Shown: positions 17,801 through 25,013, counted from the first letter of the stretch. The stretch: 44,507 nt of DNA from Candidatus Omnitrophota bacterium (GCA_013202205.1 JABMSB010000078.1:1-44507); one strand, 5' to 3'. Notes: generated from the letters alone by a model not told the origin. A program made the numbers and translations.

Positions 17801-17948
17801 GTATAAGGAAGAAGAAGAATTGATAAGTACCAGGAAGATTATACAAGATGTAGCTGATAAGATAAAGAAAAGGCTATTTGAACCCCACCCCGGGTATAAC
17901 TGTAAGTGGTGTGATTATAAAATCATTTGTCCCGCAGCCAAAAAATAG
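14877..17948 (+). CDS. UvrD/PcrA-like helicase fused to PD-(D/E)XK nuclease
   Basis: A 1023-residue superfamily 1A helicase-nuclease, probably for double-strand break or recombination repair. Helicase motifs include AGAGTGKT (38-45), DEFQD, GDDDQAIYRFRGA, TIHRAKGLEF and LLYVALTRA. The C-terminal domain from about residue 786 is a RecB/AddB-type nuclease with Asp926-Tyr-Lys928. Four cysteines (Cys799, then 1009, 1012 and 1018) match the Fe-S staple of AddB-like nucleases. It stands alone, with no AddA/B partner next to it. The 107-base gap upstream shows no clear promoter, and no good ribosome site precedes the ATG. Confidence 0.92.
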   Translation: MKTEIKTGKKKEKTLLDSLNEEQRRAVTTVRGPILIVAGAGTGKTRVITHRIAHIVESYAKAEGTGVLAMAFSREAAAEMTTRVEGLLGKRSDEVMISTFHSFCNTVLHDHALDAGLSPNFRLLDEAEASLLLKRAISKLKLDYYFNLSDPAAPTDSFIRFISRCKDEMVSPPQLYQYAKLIKDAEERSRMLEVADVYKVYQNALKKSNSLDIAGLIEATLELFRRRSSVLREYQEQYKYILVDEFQDTNVAQIELLTLLADCHRNICAVGDDDQAIYRFRGASFASFIKFKDYFPEGINLRLTQNYRSTKKILSMSGRLIEGNNPDRFDPNKKLWTKNSEGDRTSLIIAGSYEEEACSIAREIESIRATLPTEDRDYSNFAVLFRAHSHKEELLKVFSAREIPHVVVGSGSFFESEGVRDLISLFKAVADPHDNLNLFRVLSIPTFGLEMEDLIELSRHAKRNNVPLWNVVRASVCKKLISAKGFKSLKYFMEMIQGFMRQAETEDVRSLFCDMVIEKTDLLKGRLLLKDGISEEDELGIVDIGQFYSIVCRYAQNHVPSRLKDFLVYLDSYIRMGRSRTEPSGLPSGVRLMTIHRAKGLEFPYVFIMSMVQNRFPMRLRPDQIPFPLKLIKEELPKGDFHNQEERRLLYVALTRAMKRVTLTSVEKPYHKPSVFLNELRGTGGSAETRDIDERRASSGSEGDRLGLGAMLPLFSDEATTVLRGKLRVISLIDDALRSANKREPKELLKDIEGEIKTLSKVITHAKPAKPQIPLGTTSVDAPDELRLSYTKIDTYRSCPLKYKFSYIYSVPIKPTPRLLLGTNVHAALEGFYHLVGKGKRATGKEMKEIFMANWRDEGFTDKAESSKWKKQGLEILMKFYQANKDDLKPPIALEKKFTFALEGCKVTGYIDRIDSLPEGGAEIIDYKTSVFKQQRSAEKSFQLAIYAIASREVLDLEPKALSIYYLMSNKKVTTYKEEEELISTRKIIQDVADKIKKRLFEPHPGYNCKWCDYKIICPAAKK

Positions 17949-18001
17949 TTTTATTTTTATATCCCTATGTGCTGCAATGAGATAAGAATGTACCCTTCCA
18001 G

Positions 18002-18016
18002 CAGTCTGATAGACTG
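18002..18016. other. Small perfect hairpin between genes
   Basis: CAGTCT, a GAT loop and AGACTG make a six-pair stem about 55 bases after the helicase stop and 20 bases before the SPOR-gene promoter. No T run follows, so it is a weak terminator candidate at best. Confidence 0.3.
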
Positions 18017-18036
18017 AAATTCTTCCTCAAAATATC

Positions 18037-18065
18037 TTGAAAAAAGGACGCATATAATGTATAAT
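18037..18065 (+). promoter_or_regulatory. Sigma70-type promoter for the SPOR gene
   Basis: TTGAAA (18037-18042), a 17-base spacer and TATAAT (18060-18065), in the 196-base gap before the SPOR gene. This leaves about 75 bases of leader before the ATG at 18145. Confidence 0.65.
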
Positions 18066-18144
18066 ACTCTTTCTTAGGTTATGATTAGCATTTAATTAAA
18101 GGGAAGAGCATAAATTAAGAATTGTTCAGGGAGTATAATAAATC

Positions 18145-18774
18145 ATGAAGAAAGAGAGAGGGGAGTACCAGCCAGAGCTTTTTGAAGGCCTCTCGAGCAG
18201 CAAGAAGAGAAGCAGTCTTATGTCGAAGATAGTTTCGAAGAGGCCGTTCTTTGTAACCCTCTCTTTCGAAAATATAGCCTTTATATCGGTAGTGATGATT
18301 ATGGCGATAGTGATATCTTTTTCCGTAGGTGTGGAGAGAGGTAAAAAGCTGTTTGTATCAATCCCGGAAGGCGTAGATATTCAAGGGGAAGAGGTTCTGG
18401 CTACAAGCATTAGTGAGCAGGAAGATTTAAGTATGGATATAGAAATTGCAAAGGACGATAAGGAGCTTGTTGTTGGACAGGTTCCAAAGACTGCCCTCTC
18501 TGAGCGGAGCGTGGTAGTCGAGGCTATAAAACCATATACTATCCAACTGGTTGCTTACAGGAAGCTGGAATCGGCTGAGAAGGAGTCGAAGAGGTTGGAA
18601 AAGGGAGGATTTGACCCTTTTATTATTAAAGAGGGAAATATGATACAAATTTGCGCCGGACGCTATATCGACGCGAAGTCGGCAAGCGAGGACTTAAAAG
18701 AGCTGAAGAAAACCTACAAGGATTGTTATACGAGGTCGATACCAGCACAATCAGAAAAGGAGATGACGAGATGA
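18145..18774 (+). CDS. Membrane-anchored SPOR-domain protein
   Basis: A 209-residue single-pass membrane protein. Residues 1-41 are basic and cytoplasmic, a transmembrane segment lies at about 42-62, and a linker leads to a SPOR domain at about 128-198 (YTIQLVAYRK, then GGFDPFIIK and GRYIDAKSA). SPOR domains bind denuded glycan at division sites, so a role in septal envelope work is likely. It has a promoter of its own at 18037-18065, and its stop shares ATGA with the next gene. Confidence 0.85.
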   Translation: MKKERGEYQPELFEGLSSSKKRSSLMSKIVSKRPFFVTLSFENIAFISVVMIMAIVISFSVGVERGKKLFVSIPEGVDIQGEEVLATSISEQEDLSMDIEIAKDDKELVVGQVPKTALSERSVVVEAIKPYTIQLVAYRKLESAEKESKRLEKGGFDPFIIKEGNMIQICAGRYIDAKSASEDLKELKKTYKDCYTRSIPAQSEKEMTR

Positions 18775-19097
18775 GTCAACACCCAAGCCTGAAGACGAAG
18801 AGGGGATCGGGCCACCGTTCAGTGCTCAAGCGGTTTGAGCGCCTGAGACACATGGTCGATAAAGACAAGTGGAATGAAGCTATGTCCATATTCGGCCTGC
18901 CCAAGATAAAGTTGATTAAGTTTAAGATGAAGAAGGAGAAGGTTGTAGAAGCCGTAGAAGGTGAGGCTGCAGTTGCTGAAGGCGCTCCGGCTGCCGGAGA
19001 TAAGGCAGGGGCACCAAAGGCAGGAGCACCAAAGGCCGGAGCTGAGAAGCCAGCCGCAGGCAAGGCTAAGCCCGAGGCCAAGGGCAAGGCAAAATAA
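18771..19097 (+). CDS. PVC-superphylum small basic signature protein
   Basis: A 108-residue protein that begins MSQHPSLK and carries a conserved basic core (HRSVLKRFERL, then MSIFGLPKIKLIKFKMKK, up to about residue 56). This matches the small basic protein TIGR04137 known as a marker of Planctomycetes, Verrucomicrobia, Chlamydiae and relatives, where a nucleic-acid-binding role has been suggested. After the core comes an Ala/Pro/Lys/Gly tail of about 50 residues with near-identical GAPKA units, longer than the usual form. The ATG at 18771 overlaps the SPOR stop; a longer frame from 18651 runs inside that gene and is rejected. Confidence 0.82.
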   Translation: MSQHPSLKTKRGSGHRSVLKRFERLRHMVDKDKWNEAMSIFGLPKIKLIKFKMKKEKVVEAVEGEAAVAEGAPAAGDKAGAPKAGAPKAGAEKPAAGKAKPEAKGKAK

Positions 19098-19117
19098 ACT
19101 TAAGAAGGGGTGAGGCG

Positions 19118-19438
19118 ATGATAAATATAGATGATTTTAAGAAGCTCTCTATTAAGATAGGCCGCATCAAGAAGGTCGAGGACCATCCAAATGCCGATAA
19201 GCTATATGTAGTCATTGTGGATATCGGGGGCGAGGATAGACAGGTAATCGCGGGTATTAAACAATATTATAAGCCCGATGAACTGGTGGGTAAGCAGGCG
19301 GTTATTCTTGAGAATATGCAGCCCGCTACCATAAGAGGCGTAGAATCCCAAGGCATGCTCCTTGCCGCAAAAGATGACGAACGGCTATCGGTTCTCATCC
19401 CGGAAAGAGAGATGAAGGAGGGTAGTCTGATTTCATGA
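19118..19438 (+). CDS. Stand-alone tRNA-binding (MetRS beta-like) protein
   Basis: A 106-residue OB-fold protein equal to the C-terminal tRNA-binding domain of methionyl-tRNA synthetase. KIGRIKKVEDHPNADKLYV and VIAGIKQYY are typical, as is the ending SVLIPEREMKEGSLIS. As a separate subunit it dimerises and raises tRNA binding by MetG; the catalytic MetG is not in the window. GGGGTGAGG precedes the ATG, and the stop shares ATGA with the next gene. It could equally be a CsaA-like chaperone, but the length and ending suit the MetRS beta form. Confidence 0.85.
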   Translation: MINIDDFKKLSIKIGRIKKVEDHPNADKLYVVIVDIGGEDRQVIAGIKQYYKPDELVGKQAVILENMQPATIRGVESQGMLLAAKDDERLSVLIPEREMKEGSLIS

Positions 19439-20094
19439 AGGTAGTATCCGCCCCCCAAATGAGGCAGATCGACAAAATTGCCATAGAAAATTATGGCATA
19501 CCGAGCATCGTGCTTATGGAGAACGCCGGCAGGGCTGTTGCCGGCGAAGTTTTTAAGATGTGCGATGATAAGAAGGGCGATATAGTTACCATATTTTGCG
19601 GCAAAGGTAATAACGGAGGCGATGGCCTTGTAGTTGCTCGCCACCTTATAATGCTAGGTAAGAAGGTAGTTATATGGTTTTTAGGCGACCCCAAAAATTT
19701 AAAGAAGGATGCGGCAATAAATTTCAAGATATTATCGAAGATGGGCCAGAAGATAAACACGTTGTCGCGCCCCAACGACCTTAAGAGGCTCCGAAAAAGG
19801 TTTAAGGGCGACATCATAGTGGATGCGATATTTGGTACGGGTTTCAGCGGGAGCCTCCCACCGCTTGTTACCGCCTTGACAGATTTTTTGAATTATAAAG
19901 AAAAGCCGATCATATCGATAGATGTCCCGTCGGGCCTCAATGCGACAACCGGATCCGCGGCGCCCGGTACCATAGCTGCTGCCAAGACAGTTACTTTCGG
20001 TCTTGCGAAGAAGGGTTTTTACATAGACGAGGGGCCTCGATATGTTGGTGAGGTAGTAATTTATAATATCGGTTTTCCAGAGAGGTTGCTATAA
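19435..20094 (+). CDS. nnrE: NAD(P)H-hydrate epimerase (YjeF_N domain)
   Basis: A 219-residue single-domain epimerase that converts the R form of damaged, hydrated NAD(P)H to the S form for repair. The Rossmann-like signatures CGKGNNGGDG (55-64), VDAIFGTG and DVPSGLNA are present, with Asn30 in MENAG. In many bacteria it is fused to the dehydratase NnrD; here only the epimerase domain is present and the stop is followed directly by aroB. The start overlaps the previous stop by four bases. Confidence 0.92.
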   Translation: MKVVSAPQMRQIDKIAIENYGIPSIVLMENAGRAVAGEVFKMCDDKKGDIVTIFCGKGNNGGDGLVVARHLIMLGKKVVIWFLGDPKNLKKDAAINFKILSKMGQKINTLSRPNDLKRLRKRFKGDIIVDAIFGTGFSGSLPPLVTALTDFLNYKEKPIISIDVPSGLNATTGSAAPGTIAAAKTVTFGLAKKGFYIDEGPRYVGEVVIYNIGFPERLL

Positions 20095-21201
20095 ATGATG
20101 AGAAAAAAGATAATACGCGTGGGTTTAGGCAGGAGGAGCTACAGTATAGTTATAGGCCGGGCACTGTTAAATAGCGCAGGCAGGCTCATAAGGAAGCTTC
20201 ATATAGGAGAGGATGCCTGCATCATTACCACCAGGCAAATCTGGAGGCTGCATGGACGGGTTTTGAATAGTTCTCTTCGCAGGAGCGGTCTTTCTGCTCG
20301 AGTGATAGCTGTTCCGGATACAGAGAAGTCTAAATCCTTCACCGTATGTAACGAAGTGATAAATAAGCTTGCTGCGATGGGCAGAGGAAAGAAGATATTC
20401 CTTATTGCTTTTGGCGGCGGGGTCGTTGGAGATTTGACAGGGTTTGTCGCCTCCATATATAAACGTGGCATACCGTATATTCAAGTGCCGACGACATTTT
20501 TGGGGCAGGTCGATTCCTCCATAGGGGGAAAGACAGCCATAGATTTAAAGGCAGGCAAAAATCTCGTAGGGTCATTTTATCAGCCGGCAATAGTCATATC
20601 TGACATAGACCTAATCGCAACACTCCCCAAAAGGCAGATACGTACAGCACTGGCAGAGGTTATAAAGTATGGAGTGATACGCGATTCCAAGCTCTTCGAT
20701 TATGTCGAGAGGAATCTAAAAGGTATCCTAAATGGCGAACCATCTGCCCTTGAGAAGATTCTGCATGCATGTGCCAAGATAAAGGCGCGTGTTGTTGAAA
20801 AGGACGAACATGACGATAAGGGCCTAAGGGTAATATTGAATTTTGGCCACACGATAGGCCATGGACTGGAAGCCGCCTCTTCTTATTCATCTTGCTATAC
20901 ACATGGTGAAGCAATATCGATCGGGATGGTTGTGGCTGCCGAGATAGCGGTTCGCCTTGGTTTATCGAATAAGATAACCCTTGGTCGCATTGAGAGAATC
21001 ATCAAGAAGGCGGGGCTGCCCACTCAGATCAAAGGCGTTACGGTTGGCAAGATAATGGCTGCCCAGGCTCACGATAAGAAATTCACAGGCAGCAGGAATA
21101 GGTTTGTACTTCCCGTATCAATAGGAAAAGTAAAGACCGTGACGGGGGTCCCAAGGCGTACCATCGTAAGTGTATTACAGAAGAGAATAGCCTCTAGATG
21201 A
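20095..21201 (+). CDS. aroB: 3-dehydroquinate synthase
   Basis: A 368-residue enzyme of the shikimate pathway that closes DAHP to 3-dehydroquinate with bound NAD and a metal ion. The NAD-binding AFGGGVVGD (106-113), VPTTFLGQVDSS, GGKTAID and KNLVGSFYQP are all present, and the metal ligands lie in LAEVIKYG, NFGHTIGHGLE and THGEAISIG. It starts immediately after the nnrE stop at the first of two ATG codons. The stop overlaps the YjbQ start by four bases. Confidence 0.96.
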   Translation: MMRKKIIRVGLGRRSYSIVIGRALLNSAGRLIRKLHIGEDACIITTRQIWRLHGRVLNSSLRRSGLSARVIAVPDTEKSKSFTVCNEVINKLAAMGRGKKIFLIAFGGGVVGDLTGFVASIYKRGIPYIQVPTTFLGQVDSSIGGKTAIDLKAGKNLVGSFYQPAIVISDIDLIATLPKRQIRTALAEVIKYGVIRDSKLFDYVERNLKGILNGEPSALEKILHACAKIKARVVEKDEHDDKGLRVILNFGHTIGHGLEAASSYSSCYTHGEAISIGMVVAAEIAVRLGLSNKITLGRIERIIKKAGLPTQIKGVTVGKIMAAQAHDKKFTGSRNRFVLPVSIGKVKTVTGVPRRTIVSVLQKRIASR

Positions 21202-21599
21202 ATAAGATGACCCTTGATGTAAAGACCAGTTCCAGGACACAATTTCTGGATATAACCGGCAAGGTCTCAAAGGCCGTAGAGAGCTCAGGTGTCGAGGAAG
21301 GTATCTGTTATCTCTTTGTGCCGCATACAACGGCAGGTTTGACTATAAATGAGAATGCCGACCCGGATGTTGTGCGCGATATGCTTATAGGGTTCGATTC
21401 GATAGCCCCACAGCAAGGCGACTATCTCCATTCGGAAGGGAATTCCCCGGCACATATTAAGTCCAGCATAATGGGCCAGCAAAAGACGGTATTAATCGAA
21501 GGCGGCAAGCCGGTTTTGGGTACGTGGCAGGGTATATATTTCTGTGAATTTGACGGCCCTCGCCAGCGCAAGCTGATAATTAAGGTTGCAAAAACATAA
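21198..21599 (+). CDS. yjbQ: YjbQ family protein, canonical form
   Basis: A 133-residue UPF0047/YjbQ protein. The conserved VPHTTAGLTINENADPDV and the later GTWQGIYFCEFDGPR are the family marks, and the His in HTTAG is kept. YjbQ proteins have been reported to show weak thiamine-phosphate synthase activity, and their normal role is unknown. It is coupled to aroB by ATGA. A second, divergent copy lies at 30141-30560. Confidence 0.9.
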   Translation: MNKMTLDVKTSSRTQFLDITGKVSKAVESSGVEEGICYLFVPHTTAGLTINENADPDVVRDMLIGFDSIAPQQGDYLHSEGNSPAHIKSSIMGQQKTVLIEGGKPVLGTWQGIYFCEFDGPRQRKLIIKVAKT

Positions 21600-21614
21600 T
21601 TTCTGGTGTAGAAT
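21586..21614 (+). promoter_or_regulatory. Promoter for the GNAT gene
   Basis: TTGCAA (21586-21591), a 17-base spacer and TAGAAT (21609-21614) lie across the end of yjbQ. This would drive the acetyltransferase gene that starts at 21646. Confidence 0.5.
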
Positions 21615-21645
21615 ATCAGTAACTTATAAAAGATGGTGCCAAGAA

Positions 21646-22101
21646 ATGGTAATAAGACAGTTTAAACAAGAAGATAATCAGGGCGTCAAAGATCTGATAA
21701 TCTCAGTACTCACCAAAGAGTTTCCCTTCGACAAAAAGGCTTATTCGGATAGCGATCTCAATTGTGTAAAATCGGTCTATGGCGGGTCGAGAGAGACATT
21801 CTATGTTGTTGAGGATAAGGGGCATATAGTAGGGACTGTGGGCGTCAAGGAAGACGGTAAGACGACCGCACTCATGAGAAGGATATTTCTCGATCCTGCC
21901 TATCGCGGTAAGGGAATAGGTACGACCTTAGTCGATAAGGTCATGGAATTTTGTCTTGAGAATGGGTATTCACACATAGTATTTAGGGGCACCAGCCGAA
22001 TGGTGAGGGCTATAGATCTCTGCAAGAAAAAGGGATTTACCGAAAGAGAGCGCCTGGATATAGGCGGTATCAATCTACACACGCTGCAACTCGATATCTG
22101 A
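21646..22101 (+). CDS. GNAT-family N-acetyltransferase
   Basis: A 151-residue acyltransferase. The acetyl-CoA-binding motif A is readable as RRIFLDPAYRGKGIGTTLV (R/QxxGxG/A type), with a following helix EFCLENGYSHIVFR. The substrate is unknown. The ATG at 21646 gives the usual N-terminus MVIRQFKQED; the frame is open upstream to 21586, but that would overlap yjbQ and pass through a likely promoter. Only a weak AAGAA ribosome site precedes it. Confidence 0.87.
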   Translation: MVIRQFKQEDNQGVKDLIISVLTKEFPFDKKAYSDSDLNCVKSVYGGSRETFYVVEDKGHIVGTVGVKEDGKTTALMRRIFLDPAYRGKGIGTTLVDKVMEFCLENGYSHIVFRGTSRMVRAIDLCKKKGFTERERLDIGGINLHTLQLDI

Positions 22102-22136
22102 CCTTACTGTCAGACATCCTTTCCCATTAATTTTTT

Positions 22137-22544
22137 ATGAAATCCCACAAAATAGATTTACGGGTTCGATATGAAGAGACCGACCAGATGGGGGTCGTCT
22201 ATTACAGCAACTATCTGGTTTGGTTTGAGATTGCCAGGACCGAATTACTGAGAAGCGTCTCCCTCCCTTATGCTGAGCTTGAGAAGGAGGGCATATATCT
22301 TGTCGTTGCAGGGGCATCCTGCCAATACAAATCCCCGCTCAAATATGATGATTTGATTACCATTGAGACGCGTATTGGGTGTGTGGGCAAGACGAGTATG
22401 GCCTTTGACTATATCGTTCTAAAAAAGGGGAAGGTTGCTGCAGAAGGCAAGACAAGCCATGTATTTACAAATCGTAGTTTTAAACCCTGCAGAATTCCGG
22501 AAAAAGTCACAGAAGCAATATCAGACTATCTTACCGTTAAATAG
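22137..22544 (+). CDS. YbgC-type acyl-CoA thioesterase
   Basis: A 135-residue hot-dog-fold thioesterase of the 4HBT/YbgC type, which hydrolyses short or hydroxylated acyl-CoA or acyl-ACP. The active-site segment YEETDQMGVVYYSNYLVW holds the catalytic Asp. In Proteobacteria YbgC goes with Tol-Pal genes, but none are present here. Its 3' end overlaps the convergent GspB-like gene by 19 bases. The 35-base upstream gap is T-rich and has no evident ribosome site. Confidence 0.92.
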   Translation: MKSHKIDLRVRYEETDQMGVVYYSNYLVWFEIARTELLRSVSLPYAELEKEGIYLVVAGASCQYKSPLKYDDLITIETRIGCVGKTSMAFDYIVLKKGKVAAEGKTSHVFTNRSFKPCRIPEKVTEAISDYLTVK

Positions 22545-23053
22545 AACTTTTCATCCCCGTAAGAGAGAACGACCTCATCTTCTAATATATCTTCCACAAG
22601 AGCCCCAGACATCTTGTCGCCCACCTCAAGAACAACACCATTAATCAACGCCACAGAACCGCTATCTTCATGCATAATGCCCTGAAGGGTCATGGGGGGT
22701 AGCGGGGTGCTGGGGAATTCAGAAGATAATTTAACAGGTATGGGTTTTGTAATAATGCTCTTCTGCGCCAGACGGGTGTCAGCAATTTTTACAGGAGAAG
22801 GAGTGTTGCCGGATGATATAAGATCAAACAGGGATATCCCCAATTTGCCCACAAAAAAGAGAGACGCCGATAGCATAGCTGCAACGAGAATAAATGTAAG
22901 GCCCGAGGTGATATTGCGATAGCTGCTTTTCGATACAGTGAGATTTTTCTCTGATGCAGGCTGAAGAGGGCGTCTCTCAACGTCTTTTGGGGATACCTGA
23001 TCTCCGTTTCTGGATTCTTCAGCCTTTTTAAGCGCTTCCGTTATTATGCTCAT
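22526..23053 (-). CDS. GspB-like type II secretion partner protein
   Basis: A 175-residue membrane protein with the GspB opening MSIITEALKKAEE, a transmembrane segment at about 50-78, a Pro/Ser linker and a conserved C-terminal domain from about residue 122 (LQGIMHEDSGSVALINGVV onward). GspB proteins work with the ATPase GspA/ExeA to insert the secretin through peptidoglycan. That partner is the gene just upstream on the same strand, 38 bases away. TGAGGAC precedes the ATG. The core type II secretion genes are not in the window. Confidence 0.82.
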   Translation of the reverse strand: MSIITEALKKAEESRNGDQVSPKDVERRPLQPASEKNLTVSKSSYRNITSGLTFILVAAMLSASLFFVGKLGISLFDLISSGNTPSPVKIADTRLAQKSIITKPIPVKLSSEFPSTPLPPMTLQGIMHEDSGSVALINGVVLEVGDKMSGALVEDILEDEVVLSYGDEKFYLTVR

Positions 23054-23091
23054 ATTGTCCTCAGTTTAAAAAAAGTGAAATACTATAAGTG

Positions 23092-23916
23092 CTAATTTGA
23101 CGCACCGACAAGGTGACCATCAACGTCATAGACGCCCTTTTCGATCATCTCACGATCTATCTCTTTAGATTCATAAACGAACCCCGTAAGGAGTGCGCGG
23201 TCACACAGTATATTTATTATGCGCGGTATGCCTTTCGAATGCTCCGCTATCATTTGCACGGCAGTTTCGGTAAAAATAGAGCCACCCTCATAACCTGCTA
23301 CGCGCAGGCGGTGGTCTATGTACTCTGACACCTCGTTTTTGTCGAGAGGATATAGATGGTAGCTTACGGCGACCCGCTGCTTAAGCTGTTCTAATTGGGG
23401 TAGGTCGAGTTTTTGACGTAACTGAGGTTGTCCGATAAGGACTATCTGAAGGAGTTTCTCCTTTTCGGTCTCCAGATTTGAGAGGAGTCTTATCTGCTCA
23501 AGGACTGTAGCGCGTAAATTCTGCGCCTCATCTATGATCAGCGCAACATTACGATTTTGACGAAGCTCCTCCAAAAGAAAGCTGTTCAATTGACGAAAGA
23601 GATCAAACTTGGTCCTCTTCAGGGGGTCTACTCCGAAATCCCCCAGTATCGCTTTGAGCATCTGTATCTCAGAAAGGTTGGGGTTTATGATGAAGGAGGT
23701 GCTGACATTGTCGCCTAAGGTGTTGAGGAGGGCGCGGCAGAGGGTGGTCTTACCCGTACCTATCTCACCGGTTATTACCAGAAATCCTTTTCGTTCGTCT
23801 ATACCGTAACGCAGATGAGAAAAAGCCTCTTTATGGCGCTTGCTCATAAAGAGGAAGTGCGGGTCACTCGTTACATTAAACGGATTTTCTTTAAATCCAT
23901 AAAACTCTCTATACAT
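23092..23916 (-). CDS. ExeA/GspA-like AAA ATPase
   Basis: A 274-residue ATPase of the ExeA type. The opening MYREFYGFKENPF, Walker A GEIGTGKTT (50-58), Walker B LIIDEAQ (126-132) and the IGQPQLRQKL block are diagnostic. It lacks the C-terminal membrane segment and peptidoglycan-binding domain of full ExeA, as is common in the short family members. The ATG at 23916 has AGGGGAG just upstream; the six-residue longer form is less likely. It is followed by the GspB-like gene, which supports a role in secretin or pilus assembly. Confidence 0.88.
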   Translation of the reverse strand: MYREFYGFKENPFNVTSDPHFLFMSKRHKEAFSHLRYGIDERKGFLVITGEIGTGKTTLCRALLNTLGDNVSTSFIINPNLSEIQMLKAILGDFGVDPLKRTKFDLFRQLNSFLLEELRQNRNVALIIDEAQNLRATVLEQIRLLSNLETEKEKLLQIVLIGQPQLRQKLDLPQLEQLKQRVAVSYHLYPLDKNEVSEYIDHRLRVAGYEGGSIFTETAVQMIAEHSKGIPRIINILCDRALLTGFVYESKEIDREMIEKGVYDVDGHLVGASN

Positions 23917-23940
23917 AACTCCCCTATCTCTCAATAAGCT

Positions 23941-23968
23941 ATTCTAACACTAAAGGCGGCATTGTAAA
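23941..23968 (-). promoter_or_regulatory. Minus-strand promoter for ExeA-GspB
   Basis: On the minus strand TTTACA (23968-23963), a 16-base spacer and TAGAAT (23946-23941) lie 25 bases before the ExeA start codon. Confidence 0.6.
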
Positions 23969-24023
23969 GCGTTTTTTTGAAGGAAGGAACCGCGGCACTA
24001 TGCGGCAAAATATATTTTTTTTC

Positions 24024-24051
24024 TTGCATTTTTACGAAATTGCTATATAAT
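24024..24051 (+). promoter_or_regulatory. Promoter for the first PilZ gene
   Basis: TTGCAT (24024-24029), a 16-base spacer and TATAAT (24046-24051) lie 46 bases before the ATG at 24098. It is back-to-back with the ExeA promoter on the other strand. Confidence 0.6.
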
Positions 24052-24097
24052 AATGCTAACGTTATTTTTTATTAACAAACCAAACGGTGAATAAGAG

Positions 24098-24472
24098 ATG
24101 TGGGAAGGTATAGACAAGAGACGTTTTCCGCGGGCCAATTACAAGTGTGAGATAACCATTGCCGCGGGAAGAGAGAAGAAGCCGATCTCTTCTCTGACAG
24201 AAAATGTAGGGGTAGGAGGCATATGCGCATCTCTCACTGAAGACGTAGGTATCTTCTCCGAAGTCGATTTGATCCTCGAGGTTAAAAAGAACCACCCTCC
24301 TATAAAATGCAAAGGGACGGTCGTTTGGGTCGTGAAGAGAACAGACCCCAAAGGGGAAGGCCATACTACCTACGATACAGGAGTAGAGTTTGTCGATATC
24401 AAGCGAAAAGACCGCGAGCTCATAGTCAGCCTCCTAAATGAGATTAGAGAGAAGGAAGAGAACTCTAAATAG
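24098..24472 (+). CDS. PilZ-domain protein 1
   Basis: A 124-residue single-domain PilZ protein, a predicted cyclic-di-GMP receptor. The RxxxR element is RFPR with Arg8 and Arg12 (KRRFPR). The second motif, normally D/NxSxxG, reads Asn36-Val-Gly38-Val-Gly-Gly41, so the Ser is replaced by Gly and binding may be weakened. The rest is a beta barrel with VVWVVKR and GVEFVDI, the usual PilZ end strands. It is monocistronic by appearance, with its own promoter. It is the first of seven PilZ genes in this part of the window. Confidence 0.85.
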   Translation: MWEGIDKRRFPRANYKCEITIAAGREKKPISSLTENVGVGGICASLTEDVGIFSEVDLILEVKKNHPPIKCKGTVVWVVKRTDPKGEGHTTYDTGVEFVDIKRKDRELIVSLLNEIREKEENSK

Positions 24473-24495
24473 TTGTTGTAGTTATAAAATATACC

Positions 24496-24525
24496 TTGAC
24501 AATGAAGTAACCGGTATGATATAAA
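24496..24525 (+). promoter_or_regulatory. Promoter for the first TIGR04073-like gene
   Basis: A perfect TTGACA (24496-24501) with a TATAAA -10 at 24520-24525 (18-base spacer), 41 bases before the ATG. Confidence 0.65.
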
Positions 24526-24566
24526 TAAGTAAGTTCTACAAGTAATCAAAAGAGGAGGTGAAGTAG

Positions 24567-24902
24567 ATGAATAAGGAGTTGAAGAGGGGGATAGTATTAG
24601 GCATAGTTTTCTTATTAATGGTAACCTTGGCGGCGCCTTGCTATGCGCAGAACCCTGCAAAGAAATTAGGAAGAGGTTTAGCGAATATCCTGACCGGATG
24701 GGTCGAGTTGCCGAAGAACATTTATGATACGTCGGTAGAGGATAACCCATTTGCCGGGATAACGATCGGGACGGCAAAAGGTGTAGGGATGACGATAGTC
24801 AGGACTGGCGCCGGCATATATGAGGCGGTTACATTCCCATTCCCGCTTCCTGAGGAATATAAGCCCATACTAGAGCCGGAATTTGTATTCAGCGAAGAGT
24901 AG
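24567..24902 (+). CDS. Exported TIGR04073-like protein, copy 1
   Basis: A 111-residue exported protein. A signal peptide with a hydrophobic core at about 8-25 ends in CYAQ. The mature part has the pattern KLGRGLANILTGWVELPKNI and then GTAKGVGMTIVRTGAGIYEAV, matching the exosortase-associated family TIGR04073, whose function is unknown. A very strong AGGAGGTG ribosome site, a consensus promoter and a terminator directly downstream suggest an abundant single-gene transcript. Copy 2 at 32250-32576 has the same layout. Confidence 0.78.
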   Translation: MNKELKRGIVLGIVFLLMVTLAAPCYAQNPAKKLGRGLANILTGWVELPKNIYDTSVEDNPFAGITIGTAKGVGMTIVRTGAGIYEAVTFPFPLPEEYKPILEPEFVFSEE

Positions 24903-24923
24903 TTTTTTACGAATACCATACAT

Positions 24924-24970
24924 ATGGGGAATAGAAAGAGTGGGATGATCTCTTTTTATTCCCCATTTTT
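24924..24970 (+). terminator. Rho-independent terminator after TIGR04073 copy 1
   Basis: A long stem begins ATGGGGAATAGAAAGAG (24924-24940), with the near-complementary arm at 24950-24966, a nine-base loop and a run of T at 24966-24970. Confidence 0.85.
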
Positions 24971-25013
24971 ACTATAAGAAAATTTTGACATACCCAGACT
25001 GTAAGGAGGAGCC

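Noticed and set aside
19010-19090. Tandem repeat locus independent of a gene
   Set aside because: The repeats encode the Ala/Pro/Lys tail of the small basic protein in frame.
24985-24990. TTGACA before PilZ gene 2
   Set aside because: With a 17-base spacer the -10 would fall in the ribosome site at about 25008, and no TATAAT-like hexamer is there.
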